Below are positions 10,551 through 22,500 of a stretch of 64,000 nt of DNA, piece by piece (positions within the stretch are counted from its first letter, which is position 1; each line of letters starts with the position of its first letter). The notes beneath the pieces are model-generated. The model did no database searches. It saw nothing but the letters and a program-made list of their open reading frames with translations, and was not told the origin of the DNA. This DNA is from Trichostrongylus colubriformis (Eukaryota; Nematoda; Chromadorea; Rhabditida; Trichostrongylidae), in NCBI GenBank assembly GCA_963978905.1, contig OZ022257.1:24877274-24941273 (forward strand), in the 5' to 3' direction. The translations under genes were made by a program, and so were the position numbers.

Positions 10551-13500
10551 ATGTCCGACGTGAAGCGCTCACTCCTCGATATGAGCCCTGGCGGGAAAAC
10601 GGATGACGAGGAAGAACCATCAGAAGACGATCCTATTGAGTCCAATGAAACCTTCGCCGAGTTTTGTTCCAGTGAGTCTGTCAGTTTCTGAAATATAACA
10701 TATTTGATCCCTTTAACTTCGTAGAATGTGCGAAAAAGCGAATTTTCGTTACGAGAAGTACACAAGGCAACGAAGTCACACGTTCACTGAAGTAATTTCA
10801 CAGTTGTGTTTTCGATTTCTCATCTAAATTTTTGCCACTGTAGCCGATCTAGTCTCTGCAATGCTACGGTGTAGAAGGCGATTGTCACGTCGACTCACGA
10901 AGGGTTGTTCCATACAGCCTTTCAAAATACCGTGGAAAAAAAATTTAAAAAATGAGGAATTATTCCAGTCAAATTGGAAAAAATACGGATGTATCCCAAC
11001 CCAATGGGAAATCGATCTGTCAACAATAAATAGTAAACTCTGTAAGAACTTAGTCTTGGTAGAAGGCTTGAAGTGTAGCAGCAAGCGCATTATCGATCAA
11101 ACCAGCAGCTTATCGAAATCCACAAGTGCAGGAAGCGGTACGCGCAGGCACATCGACTCTTCCTGCACTTCCATTTCCGAGCACCATTTCATGGACAAAG
11201 AAATATCTCCATAGTCTACCAAAAATTATGAGCGCAACCTGTAATTTCAATTGTTTCTCATGATGAAATTTCAGCCTAACAATGGCAAACTATGTTCAAA
11301 CATTACAGTAGCCACCATTTGCCACCTTCATCAGAAGTGCGGATTTGCTCTATGACTATTTATTATTCCGTCAATAATTCATGGGAATGAGGAATGTATG
11401 AAAGAAGAGGAAACGAGTCGCTCTCTAGCATGCTTCAAAATGTTTGGCGTCTCCTTCTTCTTCTGTAACTGTAATTCTCCATCTTCTTCTGTAGCGTCTC
11501 CTTCTTCTTCTGTAACGGCGGTCACCCTCAGAACATGCAGTCAGTACAGCGGGCTGCGCCTGAAATAGGGCACGGGATAGGCACAGGATAGGGGTATCGC
11601 TCCAGGATTCAACCATATACGGCTCCTCTACATAACTTGCACTCATCACACACCGCGGTGCAAAATACTAGGTACAGTCCAGTTCCCGACGGCTGGCAAG
11701 GCGTGGCCTACAGACTCAGGTGAGAGTGTGTGGCGGGGTAAGAGAGATCGACACACGTTCATCCAAGTCCGTAGGCCTCGCCCTGCCGGCCGTCGGGAAA
11801 TGGACTGTATACACTACGCAAAAAATGCGGCATTCTATGAGAAAAGAGCCACTGACGGAGTGGATTCTTAGAACTGTTCAAAATATTGAATATTAATTGT
11901 TTTGATAACATATGTCGGATTATTCAGTTTAGTTTGATATCTACCAAATAACGGCTCACTAAATCGTGAGTAATGGGCGACTATTAATAAGGGGAGTTCA
12001 AAAAAGCTAGATAACAATAAGCGATAAGAACGGTGTCCCTCAAGGAAAGCAATATTTTTTTAAGAATTCTCGATCATATGTTATAATACATCATTATAGA
12101 CCCCTTCAATACTTCATAGTTTAATTACCCTCGAGGGAAATGAACTCCCTATTTCGGTCACTGCCATGTGCATAATTTGACTACAGTGCCATGAAATTTT
12201 ATTACTTACGTCAAAAGAGGGAAGTAAATCCAAACTAATTCACTGGCCTCACTGGGCCCATGAGTCCACTCAGTAATACCATGAGGCCTTGACCATGAGT
12301 CCACTCGGTAATAAAGTGCAGTGAAATCATACTATACGCACATCGGAAGTGTTGGTTCAAAAAGATTCTACTCATGGTCAGGATCTTCATTTCAACCTAG
12401 CGTTTCTCCTGTCGACGTCGCCATTCCTTTTTTCAAGGCCTCCTCTGCCGTGGCGTCGACTTTGGGTTGGTCACCTTTGATGTCCCTCCATCCCTTCTTC
12501 GAGACTTCTCGTGGTCGTTCTCTGAAGAAACGAAGTCAAACATTTTTAGTCGTATGATCTTGCGGCTCCCCCAACATCTGCCCATACCATCGCAGCTGTC
12601 ACTGCCTCGCCTTTAGCCGCTTTCATGGCTGCTTTACGCCCTTGTCCGTGACCCGTCCCATAGCGTCCGGCTGCAGGCCAAAAGCTTCCTCATTTTGGCG
12701 ATCTTCCGTGGTCATACATAATGAGCAACCATTTGTGTTGTATTATAGAACCTTGAATTACTAATCCATGCATCACATGCCTTGCCCTTCAAAGTCGTCA
12801 AGCTCTTTGCAGAGGTTTCCATCAGACTTCCTTGCTTCATTCACCCCGCATTTGCAACTTTTAGTGTCTAAATCATTGTGAAAGAGCTAGATCGTTTTTT
12901 TAGTATTCGGAGACCCTTCAGCCCCGCAATCTTGCTTTGCCACAACTGTTCACAAGCGTCTCCGTGCACCCTTCCACTCCTGGAACGGAATTTGGTGTTC
13001 ACGCTTGAACCATCCTTTTTCGGCATAACCTGCCATTTCTGTAATGTTTTTAGTGGTCTCAGCCTCTTCTCCGCAAGATACTTTGCCATGATTCCATAAC
13101 GGGCACGACGAAAAACTGGGCTCAAGGCTGGCTCCTACTAGTTGATGGTTCCTACCTTCTCTTGACGTCCAATTCGTTTGTCAACTCATGCATGTTCCTA
13201 CTTATGCCTACAGTCATTTCCCGGAGCCTGGCAGGGCGAGGCCTACGGACTTGGATGAACGTGTATCGAACTCTCTCACCCCGCCACACGCTCTCACTCT
13301 CGCCACGTACTCTCACTTCCGCAACTCACCCAAGTCCGTAGGCCACGCCCTGCCACGCGCTCCGAAATGGACTGTAAGCGCATGTTTTCTAATCGACTTG
13401 GTCCTGCGGGAATCGCATGTCGCGATTATTATGAGCCTGCCTCTCTATATGGCTGTTCAGAACATGTGGCCGTAAATGAAGCCCACAGAATAGTCGCGGT

Positions 13501-16500
13501 CCAGCGAAGTTGGTTCAAGTCAATTGAGTAACCTTTCATAACGAGAATAGCAGCATTGAACCGTAGCAGGGAAGTAGTAGGAGTTCAAGGATTCAATCAG
13601 CCGCGGTCGCTTCCATCTACAGGGTGGCAGGAGTACAACAAAAGAGAAGATAATTGGATGATAAATATTTATTATAACGATCACCTATAAACAATATCTA
13701 TGTTATCATACTTTTCCACTTTTCCACCTCCCTAACAAAACTTCGACGGCGTATGTATTCTAGAGAGTTGAGATCGGTCGAGCAGCATCTCGTCTGAGAA
13801 TACCGTCCTCAGGTGCTCGCTGATCAACGTCTTATCGACTACTAGCCCAAATGGGGTGTAGGTTGGGACAGACGGATTTTGACCTAGGCTTGTGACCCTG
13901 TGACAGCCTTGGTCCCTGTCCTGTGACATAAATTAGTCAGACAGTTCGTTTATGAATCCTATCCTCCTTGCACAATGCTCTACTTGCTTTTCAAAATATC
14001 TTTAGAAAAACTGTTCTAGAGAACAAGTTTGAGGGATGTGCATGGTCACCGCGTGCCCTGGAGGGCCTACTGACCGTGTGTCCCAACCATCTTCTGCCTA
14101 AGTGCCGTCGTCCCAAATCGAGGAGGTCGCGTCAAAAAGTGATGATAATATGTTGTGCAGAATAGCTATGAATATTTACCATCCGATTTGGTTTCTCTTG
14201 TTGCACTCTTGTCAGGAATGTTCCGTTTTTTTACCGTCTATTTCAGTTCTCCTTGGAGTGAAGGGGTAGAACCCAAAGGGTACGTGAAATCATTTTTGTG
14301 AGGTGTGTCTCACGTCGTCAGCTAGATGCCCTCTTATTGTCATCTAAACCTAAATGGTGTGACCACAATGAGAAGAATTACCTTCAATTTGGCTGTCACT
14401 TTTGAAGGTCATTTCAAAAGTACCTGTTCTATGGACTGCTCAAATCTTAGAACTACTTGAAGCATAGCTTATTCAGGGCAAGCTAGGAACGTGGTGCATT
14501 TCTTGGTGGAGGATTGGTGCCTCTCCGCATTGCTTGGTATAATCACCGCCGTGTTATCTGTTGGAATGGACGTCGCCATTGAAATACTTCAGCACGGTAC
14601 CACTCTTTCATTCTTCATAAATATGTTTGCATACGCTAACGAACTTGAATCGAAAAAAGTCATCCGGCAAGCAGGTGATTCCCGTGCCCAAAACCAACTC
14701 TTCCACTGACACTACCCATAAGAATCGAGTTTTGATGAAAAACACGCACAAATTTGAGTTTACATTGATCTACGAACGAAGTGTTGTGGTGCATGGAAGA
14801 TGCCGGTTTATAATTGTAACCGTATTTTTTCATCTCTTATGAAGATTCTGATCCGCATCGAATATATTCCGGCACTGTTCAATAACTGCAGCCTTAGTGG
14901 ACCTAATGGATGCTACCGAAGTTCTGCACATCCAGTAATAGACATTTTCGCTGAAGACCACTTACTTAGCGAATAATACTGATTCAGGGGAAAGCACCGG
15001 CTCAAGAGGACTTGTCTCTTTGCTACGATCCTCACGGAAGGTCGAATACAACCTGTCCACAAGATGTGCCTTGCACGACCATGTTACCCCTGTAGAGGCG
15101 TTGAGCAGTGGGCGGAAGAGGTTCCTCCGAAAAATCCTAAATAAAATTGCTAAAAATTCCATGTTCGGTATTCTTGGAACCTTGGCATGATTAGATGTTT
15201 TGTTCTTCTGTGCCATCCAGGTTTGCTATGGAACGATTTGTGGTTTAACACAATGCATTTATTGAAGACAGTGGGTGCGATAATGTAACTGTACGGGTAG
15301 ACCGAGTATGAGGCACCTGGGAGAGAACTAGCAGTATGCTATGACTACATGAGACGCAATTTACTGTTACTGTGAAAGGCACGTTGTGAGTTCTCGAGCG
15401 GACAAAGTCACATACTGTAGACGCTGCGGCTCTGGCTGCAACTGGGTGTAGCCGTAAGTGGTTAAAGGGGGAAGGGTCGATCGAACGTTACAGGTTAGGG
15501 AAGGTGCATATGCGTAACACAGTCAAACGTCAATCGCAGATTCAGCAACGAGCAAACTATCCCTCACTTACTGCTTTCGAGTGGTTGGATTCAGTTTTGA
15601 AAAAGTCAGTGTGAAACACTTTGACGCATCAGAAAGAACGGCGAATTCCCCATGATTATACAGGGGGTGCCAAGAAAAAGTAATTTTGTCTCTTCCACTT
15701 TCACCCCACTTTAGTCGAACTACAGCAAATCTGTTGAGGTATGCCCATGCTCAGATTCAAGAGCAGACCTCACTCTATCACTATACTCCGTGGCAGCCTT
15801 CTGCACGAGCAGGAACGGGAGCTAGGAAAGAGTGAACAAGATGTGTCACCTCAACTGGGCAAAATCCGAAATTTCGTCGCCCTCGTTCACAACCTTGCCA
15901 AGGTCCGTTCACTCTGGGTACCTGAGGGGATTCATACTGGGTGTGTTCTAATATCCCGTTTTTTCCGAGTCCCCAGCGCCCTTCGTTTCCAAGAGCCAAA
16001 ACGTGCCCTTACCACTGAAGCCCCTCAGGGGGCACTTTGAGGCATGAAAAATGATACTTCGGATCATAGCAGCCTTATCCAAGCAGCAGGGGCTCTGTGA
16101 CTTCCATGAACCGAAGGGCCAATCCTTAGGAAGCTTCCCACAAAAGACCTACCATGGAACCCGGCTCCACTACTTTGAGGGGACTTTAATACTGTGGGTG
16201 CTCTGAAGCCCAACTGCGCCGCTTGAAGGTTCCATATTTTTATGAAAGTGGAAGTAGTGAGTCTCAGCTTGTTCCTACTTTTGGAGGAACATTTCGGGAA
16301 CATTTTGCCCCAGTACTCTCATTTCTTTCGTTTCCCTATGTTTTGTATAAATGGCAGATGTGAGTCGTGGGCAAAATTACTTTTTTTGGCACCCCCTGTA
16401 TACTTCACCATAAATACTCAAACGCCACGATGGTTCAGTATTTGCCACGACGTCATCACACCACACGTCTACACAACAGATTTATCTGGGATCCATCCCC

Positions 16501-19500
16501 AAGCTCTGGTAACAAGCTGAGAAAACGTATGAGGAATAGGATGGATGAGAATAGATGAATCTATGAAATAGAATGGAGAAGTGAGCAAAAAAAAAAGAGA
16601 TAAAAGGCTAAAAACAGATAAATAGAAAAAATAAATGGCAGCTCGATTGCCTATTGAGCGCAAGAATAAGTGTCTTTGAGCCTATCGCAAGGCGGAAAAT
16701 TTATGTTTTCGGTAGGGAGATAGTACGAGCCCCCGCTGATCTTAAGAAGTGAACACTTGACTGAACAATTTTCAAAAGAATAAATCGCGATCAGTCGCGA
16801 TAAAGGCTTTATTTTAGAAATATATTCTGAATTTCAGCTCATATAGTTGTCTACGATGTCTTCTTGCAAATATCAGGGTATCTGGCATTTTTTTCATGGG
16901 TAATGCATGTAGTCGTTTTGACTGCTCTTTCTGCTGTTTTTTGCCAGATCGTCTCCAAGCAAGCAGTTGGTGAGATTTACAAAGAAAATTTCCCTACTAC
17001 ATTTACGTACGTAATCGACTTTCTCTCATTTGCTCCTCATACGAATTTCAGGATCGGGAATTCCTGAAGTAAAAGTTATTATGCACGGCTTCAAAATGGA
17101 TAATTACCTCACCTTCCGCACCTTGATCGCTAAGATGGTTGGTTTGACATTGGCCATGGGCGGAGGGCTTCCTATAGGAAAGGAGGTTGGTATTGCGTTT
17201 ATGCAGTCTTGAAGCTGGCTGTTGCTCTGATAACGCCATTTTCAGGGCCCTTTCGTGCATATGGGAGCAATTGTGGCAACGTTGCTATCGAAAATCACTG
17301 CTTCCTGCCAGTACTCGGCATTCTTTTCAAACGAGGGCCGAGAAATTGAGATGTTGAGCAGCGGTTGTGCTGTTGGGATTGCTTGCACGTTTTCAGCACC
17401 GATCGGAGGTGAGATCGTTGCGAATGAGTGAAAATGTAACTGGTATCGGCTTACACATACATTTTTAAATCCATTCCTTGCACCATTCGATTCCATCATA
17501 TGTAGCTTGTGCTTGATAAGTTCCCTGCCGTTGTTGATACACTAGAGCCCTCCCTTTCTCTTAAAGCGTACTCCTTTTCCGGTTTCTACCCTCCCCCTCC
17601 TGATCAACCACATCGTGTGATGAGTACATTCATCCTCCTTTTCGTGGAAACTTTAGCCTACAAAAGTCATTTGCCTCAATGAGATGAGATGGGCGTAGAC
17701 GAGACAGATTGAAGGGGACTGAGCCACTCTAGACGTGAGAGGTGCCTTCAAAGTCAAATGGTGTGGCACTACATAACGTTAGATTGACTTTTTCATTGTG
17801 AGCACAGGGTTCCAATGTGATGGTATGTGGCGCATTTTGCAGTCAAGGCGCCCGGGAGTGGGTTGGGACACATGGATTTTCATCCCGGCTTGCGACCCTG
17901 TGGCAAGCTGTGACCTTTGGCCATGTAACATAGGTTATTGAGACTATTTGCTCATGTAAACTCTATCCACCGTACAAGTGTATCCCGCTGTATCAATGAC
18001 TGGGTGTATTATGCCACGGATGCTACCGCTACCGTGGCATAATACTTTAGGGAGAGTCGATTTTCAAATTGAGAGACAATTTTGATGGAGCCTTCCTTAC
18101 CTCAGAGAATATCAAATTTGTTATAGTCAAATATCACACCAATGCTCTACTCGCTTTCCAAAATATCGTTAAAGCAACCTGTTGTAAAGCACACGATAAA
18201 GGGGTGGGCACGGTCGGCACGCGAATCATCGTACCCACTGCCTCCAAGGCTTAATAGTCCTGACCGCCTACGGTCGTATAGATGACCGCCGTGCCTGCTC
18301 AGGGGAAGGTGACTCTATGGATTCACAGCCAAGCTCAAGCGATCATAGTGGCGTATGCCATTAACGACAGACTAGAACGAGAAAATGAGCATAGCTCTGG
18401 ATATTTCTAACAATTTCTACGATATTGCGAGGCCATCAATCTTACATTTCTCTGCATTTAGCTGTGCTCTATGCCATTGAATCAACATCAAAGTATTTCG
18501 CTGTGAAGAACTATTGGAGAGGTTTTCTGGCCGCCACTTGCTCAGCAATTATCTTTCGATTTGCGAATTTCTTTGTGACTGCTGAGCAATCTGGTGAGTG
18601 CTCTTCTCTGATATGATACTTCAGATAAGATTTATCTCATAATTTCATAGTTATTTCACGACATAATTAAGTCATGAGCACTTTGGACAATGGGGGTTAG
18701 TTCTTTTTGAAGCTAGCATTCTCAAAAGGATAAGGACTTCCGAAGACATACGAGGGAGCAAATGTCTACGAATAAGGTGTTATCCTCATCATTCCTGTGA
18801 GTCAATCGATCAGGTTAACCCCTCGGGCGCGCGGCTAGGACATCACTGCTTCGACCTTAGACGATTCAATTGCTTTCCAGAGACGGGGTTTAAATCTTCT
18901 AACTACGTGCACGCTACACTTGTGTTTACATTAATTTTGTGCAGGAACAATCACAGCCTTCTATCAGACTCGATTTCCCACGGACGCGTTCCTCATCGAA
19001 GAATTGCCTGTGTTCATGCTTCTAGGGTGAGTTGCCTTAACGAGGTTCAAACATGCCATTAGTCACCTCTGCTTTCCGTGGCGCTCATCGCTTTTCTTTT
19101 CAGATTTCTTAGTGGTATGATGGGAGCAATATTCATTTTTACCCATCGACAAATATCCATATTTCGTCAGCGGAATCGTGTTTTCAAAATGATATTCAGA
19201 AACAAGTAAGTCTTCAATTACTTATCGAAATTGTTAATTTAAAGGCACACCGCGCGATAATCAAAGTGGTCCTTACCTTCTCAGGGTAGGTAGACCTTCG
19301 AAAAAATGTGAAGATTACGCCCTTTACGCGGCGCCACGGCTCACCCTCGCCGCGTACGGCCTGGTCTACCCGAGTCGAGTTGAGCCCACCGAGCCTCACA
19401 CCCGGCATAGACGAGAGGGAAACTTGCGATAAGACAGGATAAGGCAGCGATATCAACAGCGAAGGTAGCTCCAACAGGGAAGAACAGGTGATATCGTAGC

Positions 19501-22500
19501 ATTTTGCGCGTTATCATCGAGCAAGAACTCATTTCTAATCTCCAATGCTCGCACGAGGACTGAAGGAGGGAACTTTGTATTCGATAGTTGGGAAAGGTTT
19601 CGGATCATTTTTCTTCACTAGAGGGTAAGCCAGGGCCTCTACATCCTGTAACACGCGCGATAGCTCTCACAATTTTTCGCGAAGCCTTTAATTAGGATAA
19701 CCTCTTCTACGAGTGTGTGAGAAAATGAAAAAAAGCAAAATAATGAATCATGTGTGCCATCAAAAAGATGACCTTGGAAATTACTGTAAATTTGCTTCTC
19801 TGATAGGCCGGATTACCTGAAGCATAAGTCAATGTGCAGAAAATCATATGTCATTATTTCGCTGCAATTCCTATTTGCTCTTTTCACTATTACATTTGTA
19901 GTGCTTGGTAATACATCGCTTGCTCTGACTTAACCGCGCGGTTTTCCACTTAACGGTGTAACGCAAGCAATACAGCATTTAATAGGAACTAACACTGAAC
20001 ATGACACAAAAGAATATCACAAAACCTAATATTGCACCGTGGCGAGCTTGTCGGGCCCCAGATCCTTTCTTGACCACACGTGAGCGAAGGAGACGATCCT
20101 TTTCTTGTCAGTACAGAAAACGAGCGAACCGAAGCGAAAAGAATCTCTGCTTGCTCGGCTATGCCCCTTTTGTACTCGGTGGATTTCGAAATCGGAATGT
20201 AAGCACCGCCCGTATGTTCACCAGGAAAACCACCTGATATAAAATCGAGATAATACTATTGATTAACTGGTATAGCTTACACTATATAATGGACAATAAG
20301 TGTGGAAATAAGTGAGTAAATCTTCAAATCTGCGGTATGTTATCTGTAAGCCAATGCAAGGTACATATAAAAATTCTATTTCACTGCAGTCTTTACTTGC
20401 TGTTCTTAATGTTCAATTGTCATTACTATTTTCATTAAAAAAAACATGTTACTAACATTTTGATAGACATTCGACTATGGAACCTTAACCATTGTTTTCA
20501 GCTTCCTTACATTCACTGTGTTCATGGCGTTTTTTGTCGGAATTATCACATATCCAGCTGGATTTGGCCGTTTTATAGCCGGCAAGGTAAGGTACCAATT
20601 TTTTGGTAGTCGGTAGAAAGAACTGTTCGTTTGAAGGAAGAGATGTCACTGGCAAAACGCTAGAGTTCATCTTCCAGAGTATGTAGCACGAAGTTGAAAA
20701 ATTGCGTAGTGGCGTGGGGTTTCCTCTTTCTTGTGAGTTACATCAGTGGAAATTATACTCCACCTTATTTGGCGTGTTCTGTGATTGCTTTAGATGGTTA
20801 TTGTCGTCTCTTTCAACATGAATAACTGTTGGCCGTACGTAAGTACGCGAGTATGCACCAGCGCAACAACTTTCATACTTGTGTAGCGCATGCGACAGTG
20901 CGACTTATTCACCTAGAAATACGCATATACCGCCTTTTGCCAACAGTTCGGTAACCAGCGAGGAGATTTACACCTAGCTCATCACAAGAGACGACAGCAC
21001 ACTCGAATCGGTTAACCACACCTTGCATCAAGTGCCCTAGCCTTCTTTGTTAATTGACAGCACGCGAAAAGGCGTGCCTCGCAAGCTCCTACGACCTGAC
21101 TCAATCAGGGGATCTTTTTCTAACCACCGTCCCATGTGATACTTGCTGATGCATCGGCATTAATTAGGGACTATCCTCAAGTACCTATAACAAGGCTGCA
21201 CCACTAACTCCCTTATGTGGCGGAAAAGGAAACTACCTAAAGGGTAGAAGAAAATAGTTGGAAGCATCGTCCACAGTAACCTTTGTGATCCCAGTCGATG
21301 TAACCACGAATTCATTGAGACATACACCATCATGCCGCTTTGAAGTCTTCCAAAATTAGGAACATTCTAGTTATTACTAGTCCACATTCAATTTCAGCTG
21401 ACATTTCGTGAAACCATGGCCGACTTCTTCAACAACTGTACCTGGTACACCAATGAAACCTCGAAGATGTAAGTGAAACTCATCACTTGTGCGGGAACTC
21501 CCGTCGGACTGCGAGACTATCAGCGATGCTGACCCCAAAAGCGTGATTAACTACAAGATGTATTCTGCCCGCTGTGGGAAAGAAATGAACTGAGAAATCT
21601 CACGAGTTACGAGACCCAAGGAAGAGTATGCACTTCCTAGTGTAAATCACGACAATGTTCAAACATATAATAGCTCGGGAGCTTCGCGTTATCCGTTTTC
21701 TATATCGAAGACCCAATGTAGTTTTACAGTGAAGAATTGAGGGAAACAGTGGTGCTGAAGGAATCGAGTAGAGTCGCACCGCGCGAATCGCTGCTTCAAT
21801 TGATACCGCATCTTCCGTACGAGTGGCCCGTGCCACTTCACAATGGCTCCTTCTGCACCGAAAACAAGAAAAATTATTTCTTGTAAGAGTGTTCGCACAG
21901 TAATTCCACTTTTCGTTCTGATTAAGGTGTCCTGATACACTGTTACGGCACTGGACAGGAGATGGCGCCGTACATATTTTTACCTCTCTCAGCGCATACT
22001 ACGTCGTGTATGTGAGTCCTATGGTCGTATGTCATTGTGAAGAGCGCTCTGACTTAGTGATCTTTTTATTTTCAGTTTCTACTAGTAGCCGTTTGTATTT
22101 CCATAAATGTGCCTGCAGGTGTTTTTGTGCCATCATTCGTTGTTGGAGCTGCTGGTGGACGGCTAGGTTGGTCATTCGGTACCTCGTAGACAGAGGCGCA
22201 ACCTTATCGACGTCTTTGTTTATCATAGGACTACATAGTTGTTTGTCTTTGCTAGCCCTTCTTCTCTTCAATTTCTTGTTTTTCCAGTGGGTGAAATCAT
22301 GGTGTATTTGTTCCCTGAGGGTATGCGCGGTCCTGATGGCCCGCCCATTTATCCAGGGCTCTACGCTGTCGTTGGTAAGCAAATCTCTACGACGATCAGT
22401 GTCTCATTATGGCATTAAACACGAGTTTTTAGGAGCAGCTGCCTACACTGGAGCCGTTACACATACTCTGTCGGTGGCGGTTATCATTTGTGAGCTCACT

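Larger units (their letters stand above)
10904..14476. other. Probable first large intron of the ClC gene
   Basis: 3.6 kb without ClC-like exons. It holds two 133-164 bp MITE copies, an RTE remnant on the minus strand, an imperfect CTTCTT-rich run (11445-11515), a short tandem duplication (12257-12315) and one copy of a dispersed repeat (13845-14110). Confidence 0.5.

Noticed and set aside
12119..12130. GTTTAATTACCC, identical to part of the nematode SL1 leader
   Set aside because: The rest of the leader, a donor at the right distance and an Sm site are missing, so it is not an SL RNA gene. A chance match is likely.
19807..19907. Possible extra ClC exon ([14 protein letters not shown]...) after a TGATAG acceptor
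   Set aside because: Its 5' phase fits the exon ending at 19205, but its 3' end is in phase 1, whereas the next exon (20502) needs phase 2. Joining 19205 directly to 20502 gives a continuous ClC-like sequence.
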